Shown: piece after piece, positions 16,194-25,306 of the stretch
Layout: the number at the start of each line of letters is the position of its first letter
Numbering within the stretch: position 1 is the stretch's first letter
Source of the DNA: Pseudomonadota bacterium
Lineage (GTDB): Bacteria; Cyanobacteriota; Vampirovibrionia; Obscuribacterales; Obscuribacteraceae
Assembly: GCA_021325555.1 (NCBI GenBank)
Contig: JAJPGY010000023.1
Span: 1 to 64,000, forward strand
Length of the DNA: 64,000 nt
Reading direction: 5' to 3'
Position numbers and translations under genes: made by a program
The notes under the pieces: generated by a model
The model's input: the letters and a program-made list of their open reading frames with translations, nothing else
Told to the model about the DNA's origin: nothing
Databases searched by the model: none

Positions 16194-16706
16194 GTGAGCA
16201 CTCAAGCAAGCAGGGCCGGTGGCAAGCTAAACCTGTTCGATTTTGCCGTTGTCGTCGTCGTTTTGCTGGCGCTGGCCGGATTCTTCCTGGCTCGCGCCGG
16301 TCATGCCGGTGTCAACAAGGTTATCCAGGGCGTGTCCAGGGTGGCGATCAAGGTATATATGGTCGGCGTCAAGACCGAGGATCTCGACCTGTTCAAGGTC
16401 GGAGACAAGTCGGCGATTACGATCAGGAACCAGCCGGTGCAACCGCCGATGACCATAAGCGAGGTCAAGCACTGGCCCAAGCAGGTCTCCTTCCTCTCAG
16501 CGGACGGCAAGAAGGCGCTCTCCTTTCCCGATCCGGCGCAGCCGCTGGCCAACGACTTCGAGGTGACGGTGGTCGACCAGGCGGATGTCACCGCCGACGG
16601 TTACGTGGTCAGGGGCAACAAGATCAAGGTTGGCAACCAGATTGATCTGGAAGGGTTCAAGTACAGAATCCAGGGCGTGGTGGTGGATATCACGCCAGTG
16701 AAATAA
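16194..16706 (+). CDS. DUF4330 family membrane protein
   Basis: This 170-aa protein matches the DUF4330 family, best known from cyanobacteria. One N-terminal membrane segment follows a short cytoplasmic lead (KLNLFDFAVVVVVLLALAGF). A beta-rich extracytoplasmic domain contains the family phrases LFKVGDKSAITIRNQPVQPP, LSFPDPAQPL and KIKVGNQIDLEGFKYRIQG. The function is unknown. The start is GTG 16194 with AAGGAG eight bases upstream. The next gene, an IctB/O-antigen-ligase-like protein, starts 3 bp after its stop, so the two are co-translated and may act together in the membrane. Confidence 0.88.
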   Translation: MSTQASRAGGKLNLFDFAVVVVVLLALAGFFLARAGHAGVNKVIQGVSRVAIKVYMVGVKTEDLDLFKVGDKSAITIRNQPVQPPMTISEVKHWPKQVSFLSADGKKALSFPDPAQPLANDFEVTVVDQADVTADGYVVRGNKIKVGNQIDLEGFKYRIQGVVVDITPVK

Positions 16707-16709
16707 ACC

Positions 16710-18149
16710 ATGACCTGTCCGGCTCGCAAGGAGAAACCAGGGCTCATTTCCCGCCTGGCGCTGGCTGCCTGCGACGAGGCCTGGCTGCGCACGCTGAGCG
16801 GGTCGACGGCCGGCACGCTCTGGTCCTGGTTCTCGCGTCGCGGCCGGCGGATATCGAGCGCGCCCGTGCAGCGCTTTGCCTGCTGGCTGGAGCTGATTAG
16901 CTTCCTGGTGGTGCTGGCGCTGGCGATGGCGCTCGGCATGCGCCAGTTTGCCAACGACAGGGAAGGGCTGGCCCTTTTCGTGCTGGCGGCCGCCGGGCTG
17001 CGCCTGGCCGGTGCCTGGCTGGGCGGCAAGGAGGTCTACAGGGCGACCGCCATCGACGGGGTCGTGCTGGCCTATTTCGGCGCCAACGTGGTGGCAACAT
17101 TTGCCTCCCACTACCTGCTGGCCAGCATGACAGGCCTCGCCAAGCTGGCGGTCTTCGTCACCGGCTACTTCCTGTTCGTGGCGGTGCTCGGGCAGTCGCG
17201 GCGCCGGATGGTGGCGGTGATCGCCTGCCTGGTTCTCTCGGGGCTGGCCGTGGCGCTCTACGGGCTCTACCAGTACAAGATCGGCGTGGCGCCGCTGGCA
17301 ACCTGGGAGGATCCCTCCGTCGAGATGCAGGGGACGCGCATATACTCCACCCTGGGGAATCCCAACCTGCTGGCCGGTTATCTGGTTCCGCTGGTGCCGC
17401 TCTCCTTCGCCCTGGCCATGGTGGCGGCCTGGGGCAAGAGGTTGTATCTGTGCCTGCCGCTTCTGGGCATCACCGGGGTCCTCGCCCTGGCGGTTGTCCT
17501 CACCGGCAGCCGCGGCGGCTATATCGGCCTTATAGGGGCCGCTTCCGGCCTGGCTATGATTGCCGGGAACTGGTTGTGGCGAGAGCAGCCGAGGACCAGA
17601 TTGTGGATCCTGATCGGTCTTTGCGCCCTGCCTGTTTTTGCCTGGCTGGCCGTTCATTTCGTTCCCGCCGTCGAGCAACGATTCATGTCCATCTTCGCGG
17701 GCGGCGAGCACACGTCGAACCGCTACCGGCTCAATGTCTGGCTTTCCTCCCTGCAGATGTTCAAGGACAACTGGTGGTTCGGCGTCGGGCCCGGCAACAA
17801 GGCTTTCCGCCTGGCTTACGGTCTTTACATGATCTCCAGCTTCGACGCGCTGGGGACGTACTGCGTGCCGCTGGAGGTGGCGGTGGAGGCGGGCGTGGCG
17901 GGGCTGGCCTCGTTTGCCGCCCTGGTTGTCGGCTTGCTGGCCCGCGCGCACCTGAACTTTTACGCTACCGCAGACGGCGGTCTCCGCTGGCTCATCGCCG
18001 GCTTAGCGGCTGCGCTTGTCGGACTCATGGCGCACGGGCTGGTGGACACCGTTTTCTACCGCCCGCAGGTGCAGTTTATTTTTTGGATAGCGGCTGCCCT
18101 GATTGTGACGGCCGGGCCGTCGGCTGCCCAGCCGTCATCGGGCGATTGA
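16710..18149 (+). CDS. ictB: IctB-family / O-antigen-ligase-like polytopic membrane protein
   Basis: This 479-aa protein has about ten to twelve membrane segments and the Wzy_C (O-antigen ligase) core. Family features in order are GLYQYKIGVAPLATWEDP, RIYSTLGNPNLLAGYLVPLV, LTGSRGGYIGL and the large periplasmic loop with WWFGVGPGNKAFR. The IctB family was first proposed to aid bicarbonate accumulation in cyanobacteria; sequence places it among glycan ligases, and its real role is unsettled. Translation is coupled to DUF4330 (3-bp gap). No carboxysome or photosynthesis genes are nearby, so a polysaccharide role seems more likely here. Confidence 0.85.
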   Translation: MTCPARKEKPGLISRLALAACDEAWLRTLSGSTAGTLWSWFSRRGRRISSAPVQRFACWLELISFLVVLALAMALGMRQFANDREGLALFVLAAAGLRLAGAWLGGKEVYRATAIDGVVLAYFGANVVATFASHYLLASMTGLAKLAVFVTGYFLFVAVLGQSRRRMVAVIACLVLSGLAVALYGLYQYKIGVAPLATWEDPSVEMQGTRIYSTLGNPNLLAGYLVPLVPLSFALAMVAAWGKRLYLCLPLLGITGVLALAVVLTGSRGGYIGLIGAASGLAMIAGNWLWREQPRTRLWILIGLCALPVFAWLAVHFVPAVEQRFMSIFAGGEHTSNRYRLNVWLSSLQMFKDNWWFGVGPGNKAFRLAYGLYMISSFDALGTYCVPLEVAVEAGVAGLASFAALVVGLLARAHLNFYATADGGLRWLIAGLAAALVGLMAHGLVDTVFYRPQVQFIFWIAAALIVTAGPSAAQPSSGD

Positions 18150-18206
18150 TGCCGGGCAGCCGGCGGTGTTCCGGATCCCCCGGGAAACTTACGGCTTGAA
18201 TGCCGG

Positions 18207-18413
18207 TTAGAGCGTCAGGTACATTTTGCCGTCGCTGCCCTGCTGCAGCACCGGCTTCGGTTTGCCCTCGCTGGCCATGTCGGCCTTGATCTGCTTCAAA
18301 ACGGCCAGCTGCTCCTGCGGGGACAGCTCGTCCTGCAACTTGGTCAGGGAGGCTTTCTCGTACACCTCCAGCTTGTTCTCGATCTCCTGCCGAATTTCAT
18401 CGCTCTTGTCCAT
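18207..18413 (-). CDS. Small hypothetical protein, 68 aa
   Basis: This acidic/basic helical protein is preceded by an AAGGAGA ribosome site about seven bases before ATG 18413. The sequence is a likely coiled coil (DEIRQEIENKLEVYEKASLT) followed by LSPQEQLAVLKQIKADM and a short C-terminal strand. There is no membrane segment and no recognised family. It lies downstream of corA on the same strand and converges with ictB. Confidence 0.65.
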   Translation of the reverse strand: MDKSDEIRQEIENKLEVYEKASLTKLQDELSPQEQLAVLKQIKADMASEGKPKPVLQQGSDGKMYLTL

Positions 18414-18559
18414 GACCTGTCTCCTTGTCGCTCCGCCTGCCGGACCGCCGCATGCTCTTTGCCTGTCGGCGTCCTCACACTGCCAGAGTAAGGCGCGGGG
18501 ATGACAACTCCGGGGCAGGGTTTTGACAAATTCGGCTCAAGGCATTAGATCGCTTGCCT

Positions 18560-19459
18560 TCACCATTCCCGCGTTCTCAGATAGCGGGAGATCATGATTG
18601 TGGTGATGAGCATGACCAGGCAGACGAGCGGCAGCCCGAAACGCTCGCGCAAAAGCGGCATCTGGGGAAAGTTCATGCCGAAGAATCCCGTGATCAAATT
18701 GAGCGGCAGGAGAAGCGTGGCGTACATGGTCAGGACCTTGACAATCTCGTTGGTCTTGTAGGCGGTGGCCGATAAATTGAGATCCATGATGCCCAGCACG
18801 AGGTCGCGATTCGACTCGATGAGCTCGAGCGCCAGAAGCAGGTGATCGTAAATGTCGCGGAAGTAGAGGGTGACGTTGGGGCCGACAAAGGGCGGCTGCC
18901 TTCGCAAAAGCTGATTGATGATCTCGCGGTGAGCGGCGGCCGTCCTGCGCAGGGTCATGAGGACCCGCTTGACGCCGTAGGCTCTCTTGGTGAGCGCCGG
19001 CTCCACCCGCTCGTAGATGGCCGATTCCACCTCGGCGATATCCTCGGCGATCAGGTCGACGAGCGGTTGAAACTGGTCGCAGACTGTGTCCAGCAGCGCA
19101 TGCACCAGCCGGTCGGGGGTCTCGTATGCGGTGCCGGACCTGCACTTGGCCCGCACAAAATCCACGGTCCGGCTCTCGCCGTCTGTTATCGTGACCACGA
19201 AGCGGTCGCCGGCAAATACGCCGATCTTGCCGAGAATCAAGCTCTCGTCTTTTTCCCGCCAGTGCAGGGTGTTGAAGATAAAAAAGAGGAAGTGACCGTA
19301 ATCGTCCATTTTGGGCCGCTGCGAGACGCTCAAGCAGTCCTCGATCGCCAGCTCGTGGAGCTTGTACTGCGCGGCAAGCACGGTCAGCTCCGGATCGTCT
19401 GGATCCGCGAAGTGGTGCCAGCGGAGGGTGTCGCTGTCGATGATGATCTCTTCCGGCAT
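18560..19459 (-). CDS. corA: CorA-family magnesium/cobalt transporter
   Basis: This 299-aa CorA protein has a cytoplasmic alpha/beta funnel domain, a long stalk helix, and two C-terminal membrane helices joined by the signature loop GFFGMNF (GMN selectivity motif). The lead YKLHELAIEDCLSVSQRPKM is typical for the family. ATG 19459 is chosen because the longer reading would overlap ppc. It is the last gene of the minus-strand run SagB-like, ppc, corA (46-bp gap to ppc). PEP carboxylase requires Mg2+, so co-transcription may be functionally meaningful, but this is inference. Confidence 0.95.
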   Translation of the reverse strand: MPEEIIIDSDTLRWHHFADPDDPELTVLAAQYKLHELAIEDCLSVSQRPKMDDYGHFLFFIFNTLHWREKDESLILGKIGVFAGDRFVVTITDGESRTVDFVRAKCRSGTAYETPDRLVHALLDTVCDQFQPLVDLIAEDIAEVESAIYERVEPALTKRAYGVKRVLMTLRRTAAAHREIINQLLRRQPPFVGPNVTLYFRDIYDHLLLALELIESNRDLVLGIMDLNLSATAYKTNEIVKVLTMYATLLLPLNLITGFFGMNFPQMPLLRERFGLPLVCLVMLITTIMISRYLRTREW

Positions 19460-19505
19460 TATCGGACACCCGCCTTGACGAAGCACCGTATGTCTTATGC
19501 CCTCA

Positions 19506-22373
19506 TCAGCCGGTGCTTTGCAAACCTTCGGCGACGCCGTGTATGGCCATGAGCACAATCTCCAGCAAGCGGTCGCCGGCGGCGCTGGCTTGCGGCCCGC
19601 CCTCGCCGCCGGCTTCTCCTTGCTCGCCGCTGCGAGCCCTCAACTCGCGGATGTAGCGCACCTGCAGGTAGCTGAGCGGGTCGACATAGGGGTTGCGCAG
19701 GGCTATCGAGCGCTGCAGAAAGGGGTTGTTGTCCAGCAGGTTCTCACATCCGGTGACCTGGAGAACGAACCGGCGCGTTCTGGCGTACTCGTTTTCGATA
19801 ACGGTGAAGAAACGTCCTGCCGCCCGCTCATCCTGCGCCAGGTTGTCCCGGTAATAGCCGGCGATGTTCATGTCGGCGATCGCAAGCGAGGTTTCGATCC
19901 GGGAGATGAGCACGTTGAAGAACGGCCAGTCCAGGTACAGCTCTTTCATGAGCGCCAGGGCTCCCGGTCCACGTTTGTGGATCTGCTTTTCAACGGCCGA
20001 ACCCAGCCCGTACCAGGCCGGCAGCATAATACGGCTCTGGGTCCAGGCAAATACCCACGGGATCGCTCGCAGGTCGGCGATCGACCGGCTATCGGCTGTC
20101 CGCCGCGTCGGGCGCGACCCCAGGCGGAGTTGGGAGATCTCGTTTATCGGCGTTATCTGTTGAAAGAAGTCGATGAATCCGTCGCTTTCGTAAACGAGCC
20201 GCCTGTAGGTCTCGCAGGCCGCCTGCGAGAGCTCCTCCATGAAGCGGTGCCATTCCGGCTTGTCCTCCTGCGCCCGCGATGCCCGGGCGCCCGGGAGGCT
20301 GGCCTCCACCGTCGCCGCCGCCAGCCGGTCGAAGTTCCTCACCGCTATGGCGTGCAGGGCGTACTTTGAGGAGATCACCTCGCCCTGCTCGGTGAGCTTG
20401 ATCCGGCCTGCCACCGTCCCTGATGGCTGGGCGAGGATCGCCCTGTGGGTCGGCCCGCCGCCGCGGCCTATAGTGCCGCCGCGCCCGTGAAAGAGCCTGA
20501 GCTCGATCCCGGCCGACCTGGCCATGGAAGCCAGCTCCTGCTGCGCCTTGTACAGCTCCCAGTTGGAGGTAACGATGCCGCCGTCCTTGCCGCTGTCAGA
20601 GTAACCAATCATGATCTCCTGCAGTTCGCCCCTGGCTTTCAGATAGGCTCGGTAGGCCGGATTGGCCAATAAGGTGGAGAAGATCTCGGGCGCCCGGCGC
20701 AGGTCGTCGATCGTCTCGAACAGCGGCACGATGCTGATCGTGCGCTGCCGGTGGCGCCCCTGATCGTGCAGACCGCACTGTCTGGCCAGGAAAAGGACCA
20801 GCAGCAGATCGCTGGCGCTGCGAGTCATGCTCACGATGTAGGTGTCCAGCGCCTGGGCGCCGTGCCGGTCCTGGCTGTCGGCCATGGTGCGGAACACTTC
20901 GATGGTCTCATTGGTGGCCTCGCTCATAGCCAGATCTTTCGGGATAAGACCTTCATCTCTGGCCAGGTGCTCCGTCAAAAATGCCAGGCGCTCCGCTTCC
21001 GGCATCTGCAAATACCCGGTCCGGGCCAGCTTGAGCGTCCTGGTTATTTCGTCGGCCGCCTGCGCGTGGCGGGAGCTGTGCTGGCGGATGTCCAGTTTGG
21101 CGAGGTGAAAGCCGAAGACGTCGACCATGTCTTTTAAACGCTCGAGCCCGCGCACGCTCGCCCGGCATCCGGTCCCGGCCAGCGAGTCCAGCATGAGCTG
21201 GAGATCCTGGCGAAGCTCGTGAGAGTTTCTGTACTGCAGCGACGAGTCCATGTGCCCTGCCGGGGCAGGATCAGCTGCTGCCAGGGTGTTCCTTAATTTC
21301 TCCCGCACGAAAAGCAGCTTCTGCCGGTACGGCTCCAGCTTGTAGCGCTGGGCGAGCCGCCTGGTCGGCTCCGAGACCCGCTCCACCTCCGAGCGCAGGG
21401 AAGCGTCCAGGCCGGGGCTCACGCCCACCCAGTTGCGTGAGTGGCTCAGTTCGTTGAAGAGGGACTCGAGCTCCTTGAGATAGCGCCGCAGGATGAGCGA
21501 GCGCTGATAGTGCAGGGTGTCCCTGGTGATCTCGGGCGTCACGTACGGGTTGCCGTCGCGGTCCCCGCCTATCCAGGAGCCGAAGGTGATGAAAGTCGAG
21601 CGGTCGGAAAGCTGCTTGCCTGTTTGAACGGCAAGCTCGCTGCATCTGCCCTTGAGCTCCCGGTGAACATCGAGCACGGCGTCTATCACCACGTGGTCGA
21701 AGTGGTAAAGCCCGTATTTGACCTCATCCATGACGCCGGGCTGGAAATAGTAGATGTGATCCGTGAGCCACAACGACTCGACCGTGCCCCGCAGCCCGTC
21801 CTCCAGTCGCTGCTCCTCCTGGCGGGTGTGCGGCGGGTGGCCCCTGCTGTAGAGGTAACCGGCCAGCTCGAGCTGTTTCAAAAGTACCGTGCGTCTCATG
21901 ATCTCGGTCGGGTGCGCGGTGAAGACCACCTCGATGTCCAGTCCGGCGAGCGCATGGAGAACCGCCTCGGCAGGCGCCGCCCCGGCGGCGAGGCGGTCGA
22001 AGAGCTGAGCCAGGGAATCAGGCTGCCGGGCGTCGGCCGCTGACTTTCCGTAGTCCGCCTGCCGCCGGATGCGGTGGTTCTGCTCGGCGATGTTGATCAG
22101 GTCGAAGTAGGTGAGAAAGGCCTTGATGATCCGGGCTGCTGTCTCCAGGTCGAGGCTGTCGATGAGCGCCAGCAACTCGTCTCGGGCGGTCCGGTCATCG
22201 CTTGTGTGGAGAGTCTTGCACAGCCGGCGAAACCGTTCCACCTTCTCGTACACGGCCTCGCCGTCCAGGCGGCGGATGGTTTCGCCGAGCAGGGTACCCA
22301 GCAGGCGCACATCATCGCGCAGCGGCTTGTTGCGCTCCACCCTCTCCCAGGGCATGTCGGTCTCTAGACTCAT
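19506..22373 (-). CDS. ppc: Phosphoenolpyruvate carboxylase
   Basis: This 955-aa enzyme carboxylates PEP to oxaloacetate (anaplerosis). Catalytic motifs are all present: VFTAHPTE (His near residue 153), GGDRDGNPYVTPE, the GYSDSGKDGG segment and FHGRGGTIGRGGGPTH. The C-terminal end (IHGVAEGLQSTG) matches the family's terminal NTG/STG. Length is normal. It begins with ATG 22373, only 5 bp after the stop of the SagB-like gene, and is followed by corA. With icd it supports TCA-cycle replenishment. Confidence 0.97.
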   Translation of the reverse strand: MSLETDMPWERVERNKPLRDDVRLLGTLLGETIRRLDGEAVYEKVERFRRLCKTLHTSDDRTARDELLALIDSLDLETAARIIKAFLTYFDLINIAEQNHRIRRQADYGKSAADARQPDSLAQLFDRLAAGAAPAEAVLHALAGLDIEVVFTAHPTEIMRRTVLLKQLELAGYLYSRGHPPHTRQEEQRLEDGLRGTVESLWLTDHIYYFQPGVMDEVKYGLYHFDHVVIDAVLDVHRELKGRCSELAVQTGKQLSDRSTFITFGSWIGGDRDGNPYVTPEITRDTLHYQRSLILRRYLKELESLFNELSHSRNWVGVSPGLDASLRSEVERVSEPTRRLAQRYKLEPYRQKLLFVREKLRNTLAAADPAPAGHMDSSLQYRNSHELRQDLQLMLDSLAGTGCRASVRGLERLKDMVDVFGFHLAKLDIRQHSSRHAQAADEITRTLKLARTGYLQMPEAERLAFLTEHLARDEGLIPKDLAMSEATNETIEVFRTMADSQDRHGAQALDTYIVSMTRSASDLLLVLFLARQCGLHDQGRHRQRTISIVPLFETIDDLRRAPEIFSTLLANPAYRAYLKARGELQEIMIGYSDSGKDGGIVTSNWELYKAQQELASMARSAGIELRLFHGRGGTIGRGGGPTHRAILAQPSGTVAGRIKLTEQGEVISSKYALHAIAVRNFDRLAAATVEASLPGARASRAQEDKPEWHRFMEELSQAACETYRRLVYESDGFIDFFQQITPINEISQLRLGSRPTRRTADSRSIADLRAIPWVFAWTQSRIMLPAWYGLGSAVEKQIHKRGPGALALMKELYLDWPFFNVLISRIETSLAIADMNIAGYYRDNLAQDERAAGRFFTVIENEYARTRRFVLQVTGCENLLDNNPFLQRSIALRNPYVDPLSYLQVRYIRELRARSGEQGEAGGEGGPQASAAGDRLLEIVLMAIHGVAEGLQSTG

Positions 22374-22378
22374 GATCC

Positions 22379-24121
22379 TTATGCGTCCGTGGAGGCGGCG
22401 GGGTCAGGAAAACTGTAGGAGGGCAACGTGGTCAGCCGGGGATCGAGCACCGCCCTTCCGACCGTGAAGTTGTACACTACCTCAAATCCGGCTGGCAGAT
22501 CCAGGTGTTGGTTCACCAGGTCGTCGATGAAGCAACCTATTCCCGTCGAGTCGTAACCGAGGGCCAGCGACGAGAGATAGAGCCACTGCCCGATGACGCC
22601 GGCCTCGAAGTGAACGTAACGGTAGCCGCGATCCCCGTAAAGCTCATAGGCGGTGTTGAAATCGGCAATCATTGAGACCGCGAAACACCCGTCGGCGGCG
22701 ATATCCTGGAAGCAGCTGAAATACCTGGCCGCTTCGCGCTGGTCCGCGAAGACGAGGGGAACGAGCCTCTGACCGACGCGGTCGAAGTAGTAGATGCCCT
22801 GGCGCGCCTCGCGCACCCGGTGAACGTAGAGAAAGAGGTGGATAAGGTGGTGACCGCAGGTGCCGCCGGCCTTCCACGGGCATGGTCTCTGGAAGTCGGC
22901 GAGGAAGCCGCGGGTGGCGGCAACGAGTATCGTCGTCAGCTCGCGCAGCCCCATCTCCTGCTGGCCGTCCATGTCGACGGCGGACCGGCGCGCGCGCACC
23001 AGGCGGTGTACGTTCCAGCCGGACCGGGCGGCGGCCGGCTCGTAAACGGCTTCGATCTCTGCACCACAGGCGGTGATGCCTGGCAGGCGCCCGCCGGCCG
23101 GCGGCAGCGCGCGGCCTGACCTTGCGCGATACTCCCCGGGCGTCAGGACGGTCGAGGCGTGGACATCGTCGATGGAGCGGTAGCGAATGATCTCCGGGGA
23201 GAGCTGGTTGGGCTTGCCTGTGAACTGGAAAGCGGGTCCGGCGCCCGCGGCTCCCTCGCTTTCACGATGGGATGCGGGCGGGGCGCCCGCGCCCCCGGGG
23301 CTGGCCGCGTTTTCGGGGGTGCTGGCGCGCAGCGGTGCTGGCCTGAGCCCGAGAAGCAGGGACGGCTGCTCGTCGGAGCCGGCGAAGCCCAGCCATGCAG
23401 CAAGCTCTCGGTCGGGAAATTCGCCGGCGATCTCGCAGCTCCAGCCGAGCGTGCCGGCGGACAGCATCAGCGCGGCCAGCGCGTGTCCCATATCGTGCTG
23501 GCAATATCTATAAGCCCTGTCCCTGTATTTCCAGGCTTCGCGCCAGAAAATGCTTGTCAGGCAGACAATTACCGGCGGGCAGTCGCTCCGCCGCCCCAGG
23601 GCCTGCCACAGTTGCTGCGCGATCTCGCCTTTGGCCCTCTGCTCGAGCTTGTGCTCCGGCACCAGGTAGTGATAGGCGCCGGCGGCGAGGTCGCCGGCCG
23701 ATTGGACCAGCAGGTGCGCCTCGGTGGGGTGCAGATCGCCGGAGGAGGGGTTGACCCGCAGCGACCAGCGGTGCCCGGTACCGGCAAGCTCTTTCCAGGC
23801 GCTTATGGACAGGGAGTAGTAGAGCAGGTGGGAGAGAAAGCCCAGATCGCCTTCCTGCGCCGGAACCGCCAATTCCTGTCCAGCCGGTTCCTGTCCGGCC
23901 AGCGTCGAGGCCAGCCCCTGGAAGAAGGAGACAGGGCAGATGTACGACGGGTCGGGCAGATCGACCGTCGGGGCGCCGGCGTATCTGCGGAACGGGTCCG
24001 GCTGGTTGTCCCAGTCCAGGTGATGGTGGCTTGCCAGCAGCTTCTCCACCGTGTGCTTGGTCAGCCTGTGGTAACGATAAAAACAGGCGCCGGAAAGCGG
24101 TTCCGGGTGCTTAAAAGACAA
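22379..24121 (-). CDS. SagB/ThcOx-like protein with two nitroreductase domains
   Basis: This 580-aa protein contains a tandem pair of FMN-dependent nitroreductase-fold domains. The first (about 85-265) shows SLRVNPSSGDLHPTEAHLLV and ALAALMLSAGTLGWSC, the SagB signature region. A low-complexity Ala/Pro/Ser linker (about 265-310) leads to the second (about 315-570), with VRARRSAVDMDGQQEMGLRE and RYVHFEAGVIGQWLYLSSLA. SagB-type enzymes oxidise azolines in modified peptides, but many double-domain homologues stand alone with unknown substrates. No YcaO or precursor peptide is adjacent. The start is TTG 24121, supported by the strong AGGAGGAGGAG upstream; no ATG fits the domain start. It heads the operon with ppc. 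Confidence 0.85.
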   Translation of the reverse strand: MSFKHPEPLSGACFYRYHRLTKHTVEKLLASHHHLDWDNQPDPFRRYAGAPTVDLPDPSYICPVSFFQGLASTLAGQEPAGQELAVPAQEGDLGFLSHLLYYSLSISAWKELAGTGHRWSLRVNPSSGDLHPTEAHLLVQSAGDLAAGAYHYLVPEHKLEQRAKGEIAQQLWQALGRRSDCPPVIVCLTSIFWREAWKYRDRAYRYCQHDMGHALAALMLSAGTLGWSCEIAGEFPDRELAAWLGFAGSDEQPSLLLGLRPAPLRASTPENAASPGGAGAPPASHRESEGAAGAGPAFQFTGKPNQLSPEIIRYRSIDDVHASTVLTPGEYRARSGRALPPAGGRLPGITACGAEIEAVYEPAAARSGWNVHRLVRARRSAVDMDGQQEMGLRELTTILVAATRGFLADFQRPCPWKAGGTCGHHLIHLFLYVHRVREARQGIYYFDRVGQRLVPLVFADQREAARYFSCFQDIAADGCFAVSMIADFNTAYELYGDRGYRYVHFEAGVIGQWLYLSSLALGYDSTGIGCFIDDLVNQHLDLPAGFEVVYNFTVGRAVLDPRLTTLPSYSFPDPAASTDA

Positions 24122-24267
24122 GCCTGGCTATCTCCTCCTCCTGACAACCGGAAAAAACTAGGGTAAACACCATGTTATTCTGCCGGACTCCGGGCTAGGC
24201 TGGATTCAGTCGCCGTTCTTTTTGAGTATGGCTCGAGAAAGATTAACCAACCGGCGGCTTACTACAA

Positions 24268-24298
24268 CCTGAGAATCACCGGTCGCACGATTCTCGGG
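24268..24298. promoter_or_regulatory. Inverted repeat between sagB-like and cyclase genes
   Basis: CCTGAGAATC (24268-24277) pairs with GATTCTCGGG (24289-24298) at nine of ten positions, around an 11-nt loop. It lies immediately left of the GC-rich terminator at 24303. Together they resemble the two-hairpin 3' end of a small RNA or a composite terminator in the 205-bp gap. Confidence 0.35.
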
Positions 24299-24302
24299 CT
24301 TG

Positions 24303-24326
24303 AAAGGGCGGGTAACCCCGCCCTTT
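24303..24326. terminator. Strong intrinsic terminator hairpin
   Basis: AAAGGGCGGG (24303-24312) and CCCGCCCTTT (24317-24326) form a perfect 10-bp stem with a TAAC loop. The stem ends in A/T runs on both sides, so it can work in both directions. The stop codon of the cyclase-family gene (24327-24329) directly abuts it. Confidence 0.8.
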
Positions 24327-25130
24327 TTATGTGCTTGCCCCGGGCAGGAAGGCGACGGCGCGGGCGGGGGCGGCGCTGGCGCCGACCAGCGGCAGCGGAA
24401 AGAAGCCGACGCGGAAGCCGGAAGCGGGGAGCTTGTCGAGATTAGCCAGCTGCTGCACCACATAGAACTCCACCTCCCGCAAGGCATAGTGCGCATCCCA
24501 GATGTAGCGCTTGTCGCGCGTGCGCTGCCAGTCGGCAACCATGACCGGGAAAGGGCGGTCCCAGCCGAGCGCGTCGGTTCCCCCGATTTTCGCCCCCACA
24601 TCGGCCAGCCACAAGCTGGACTCGCGCACGAGCCCGGGGTAGTTGTATCTGAGGGGATCGCGCAGGTCGAATTTATCGTGATCGGTGCGGATCAGCACGG
24701 CGTCGCCGGGCTTTATCCTGTAGCCTGTCCTGGACAGCGCTTTTTCCAGGTCCTCCACGGTGATCGCCTGCCCGGTGCCGCGTTTGTGCGTCAGATCAAG
24801 AACCACGGCGTCGGCGTAAAGCTCGTTGAGCGGGATCTGATCGACCGTCCTGGCTCTGGCGCCGGCGCAGGTGCTGCCGTAGTGCCAGGGCGCATCGACA
24901 TGGGTTCCCAGGTGTGAGGACAGCGAGATGTTCTCCTCAGCCCAACCTTCTCCCGAGGGCAGGTCGGCCTCGCTGCAGCCGAAGATCTGGCTCATGATCC
25001 TGGCCCCCGCCTTGTGATCGACGAACTCCACTTCCGGCGCGATGATGCGGAAAAGCGGCATCAACACGGCCGGAAAGGTGTCCTTGTCCAGGACCACGAG
25101 CGGTCTCGTGAGGTCGACGAGAGTTTCCAT
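24327..25130 (-). CDS. Cyclase-family metal-dependent hydrolase
   Basis: This 267-aa protein of the cyclase/kynurenine-formamidase-like fold carries the metal-binding signature SSHLGTHVDAPWHY at about residues 71-84. The phrases VVLDLTHKRGTG and GDAVLIRTDHDKF match the family core. Members hydrolyse formamides or cyclic amides (for example N-formylkynurenine), or act on polyketides. No tryptophan-catabolism genes are present, so the substrate is unknown. The start is ATG 25130. It is a single-gene unit with an intrinsic terminator at its stop codon. Confidence 0.85.
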   Translation of the reverse strand: METLVDLTRPLVVLDKDTFPAVLMPLFRIIAPEVEFVDHKAGARIMSQIFGCSEADLPSGEGWAEENISLSSHLGTHVDAPWHYGSTCAGARARTVDQIPLNELYADAVVLDLTHKRGTGQAITVEDLEKALSRTGYRIKPGDAVLIRTDHDKFDLRDPLRYNYPGLVRESSLWLADVGAKIGGTDALGWDRPFPVMVADWQRTRDKRYIWDAHYALREVEFYVVQQLANLDKLPASGFRVGFFPLPLVGASAAPARAVAFLPGAST

Positions 25131-25306
25131 TAAGGCCGGTCCTCGAGGGTTCGGGTGGAGAAAGAACGGACCGTGAAATTTTACTTCCTCAGTGGGTATA
25201 TTGCTGCCGGTGGGGCGTGATGGCGATTCGCAGGCGTGTTTTGCGCCCGGCCGTGGGCGCGGGATGGCGCGCGGGCAGCTGGCTCAGCCGGTGGCGAGGG
25301 GGCGTT

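Noticed and set aside
22379..24121. Assignment of the double-nitroreductase gene to a thiazole/oxazole-modified peptide cluster
   Set aside because: No YcaO cyclodehydratase, precursor peptide or export gene is present within the window.
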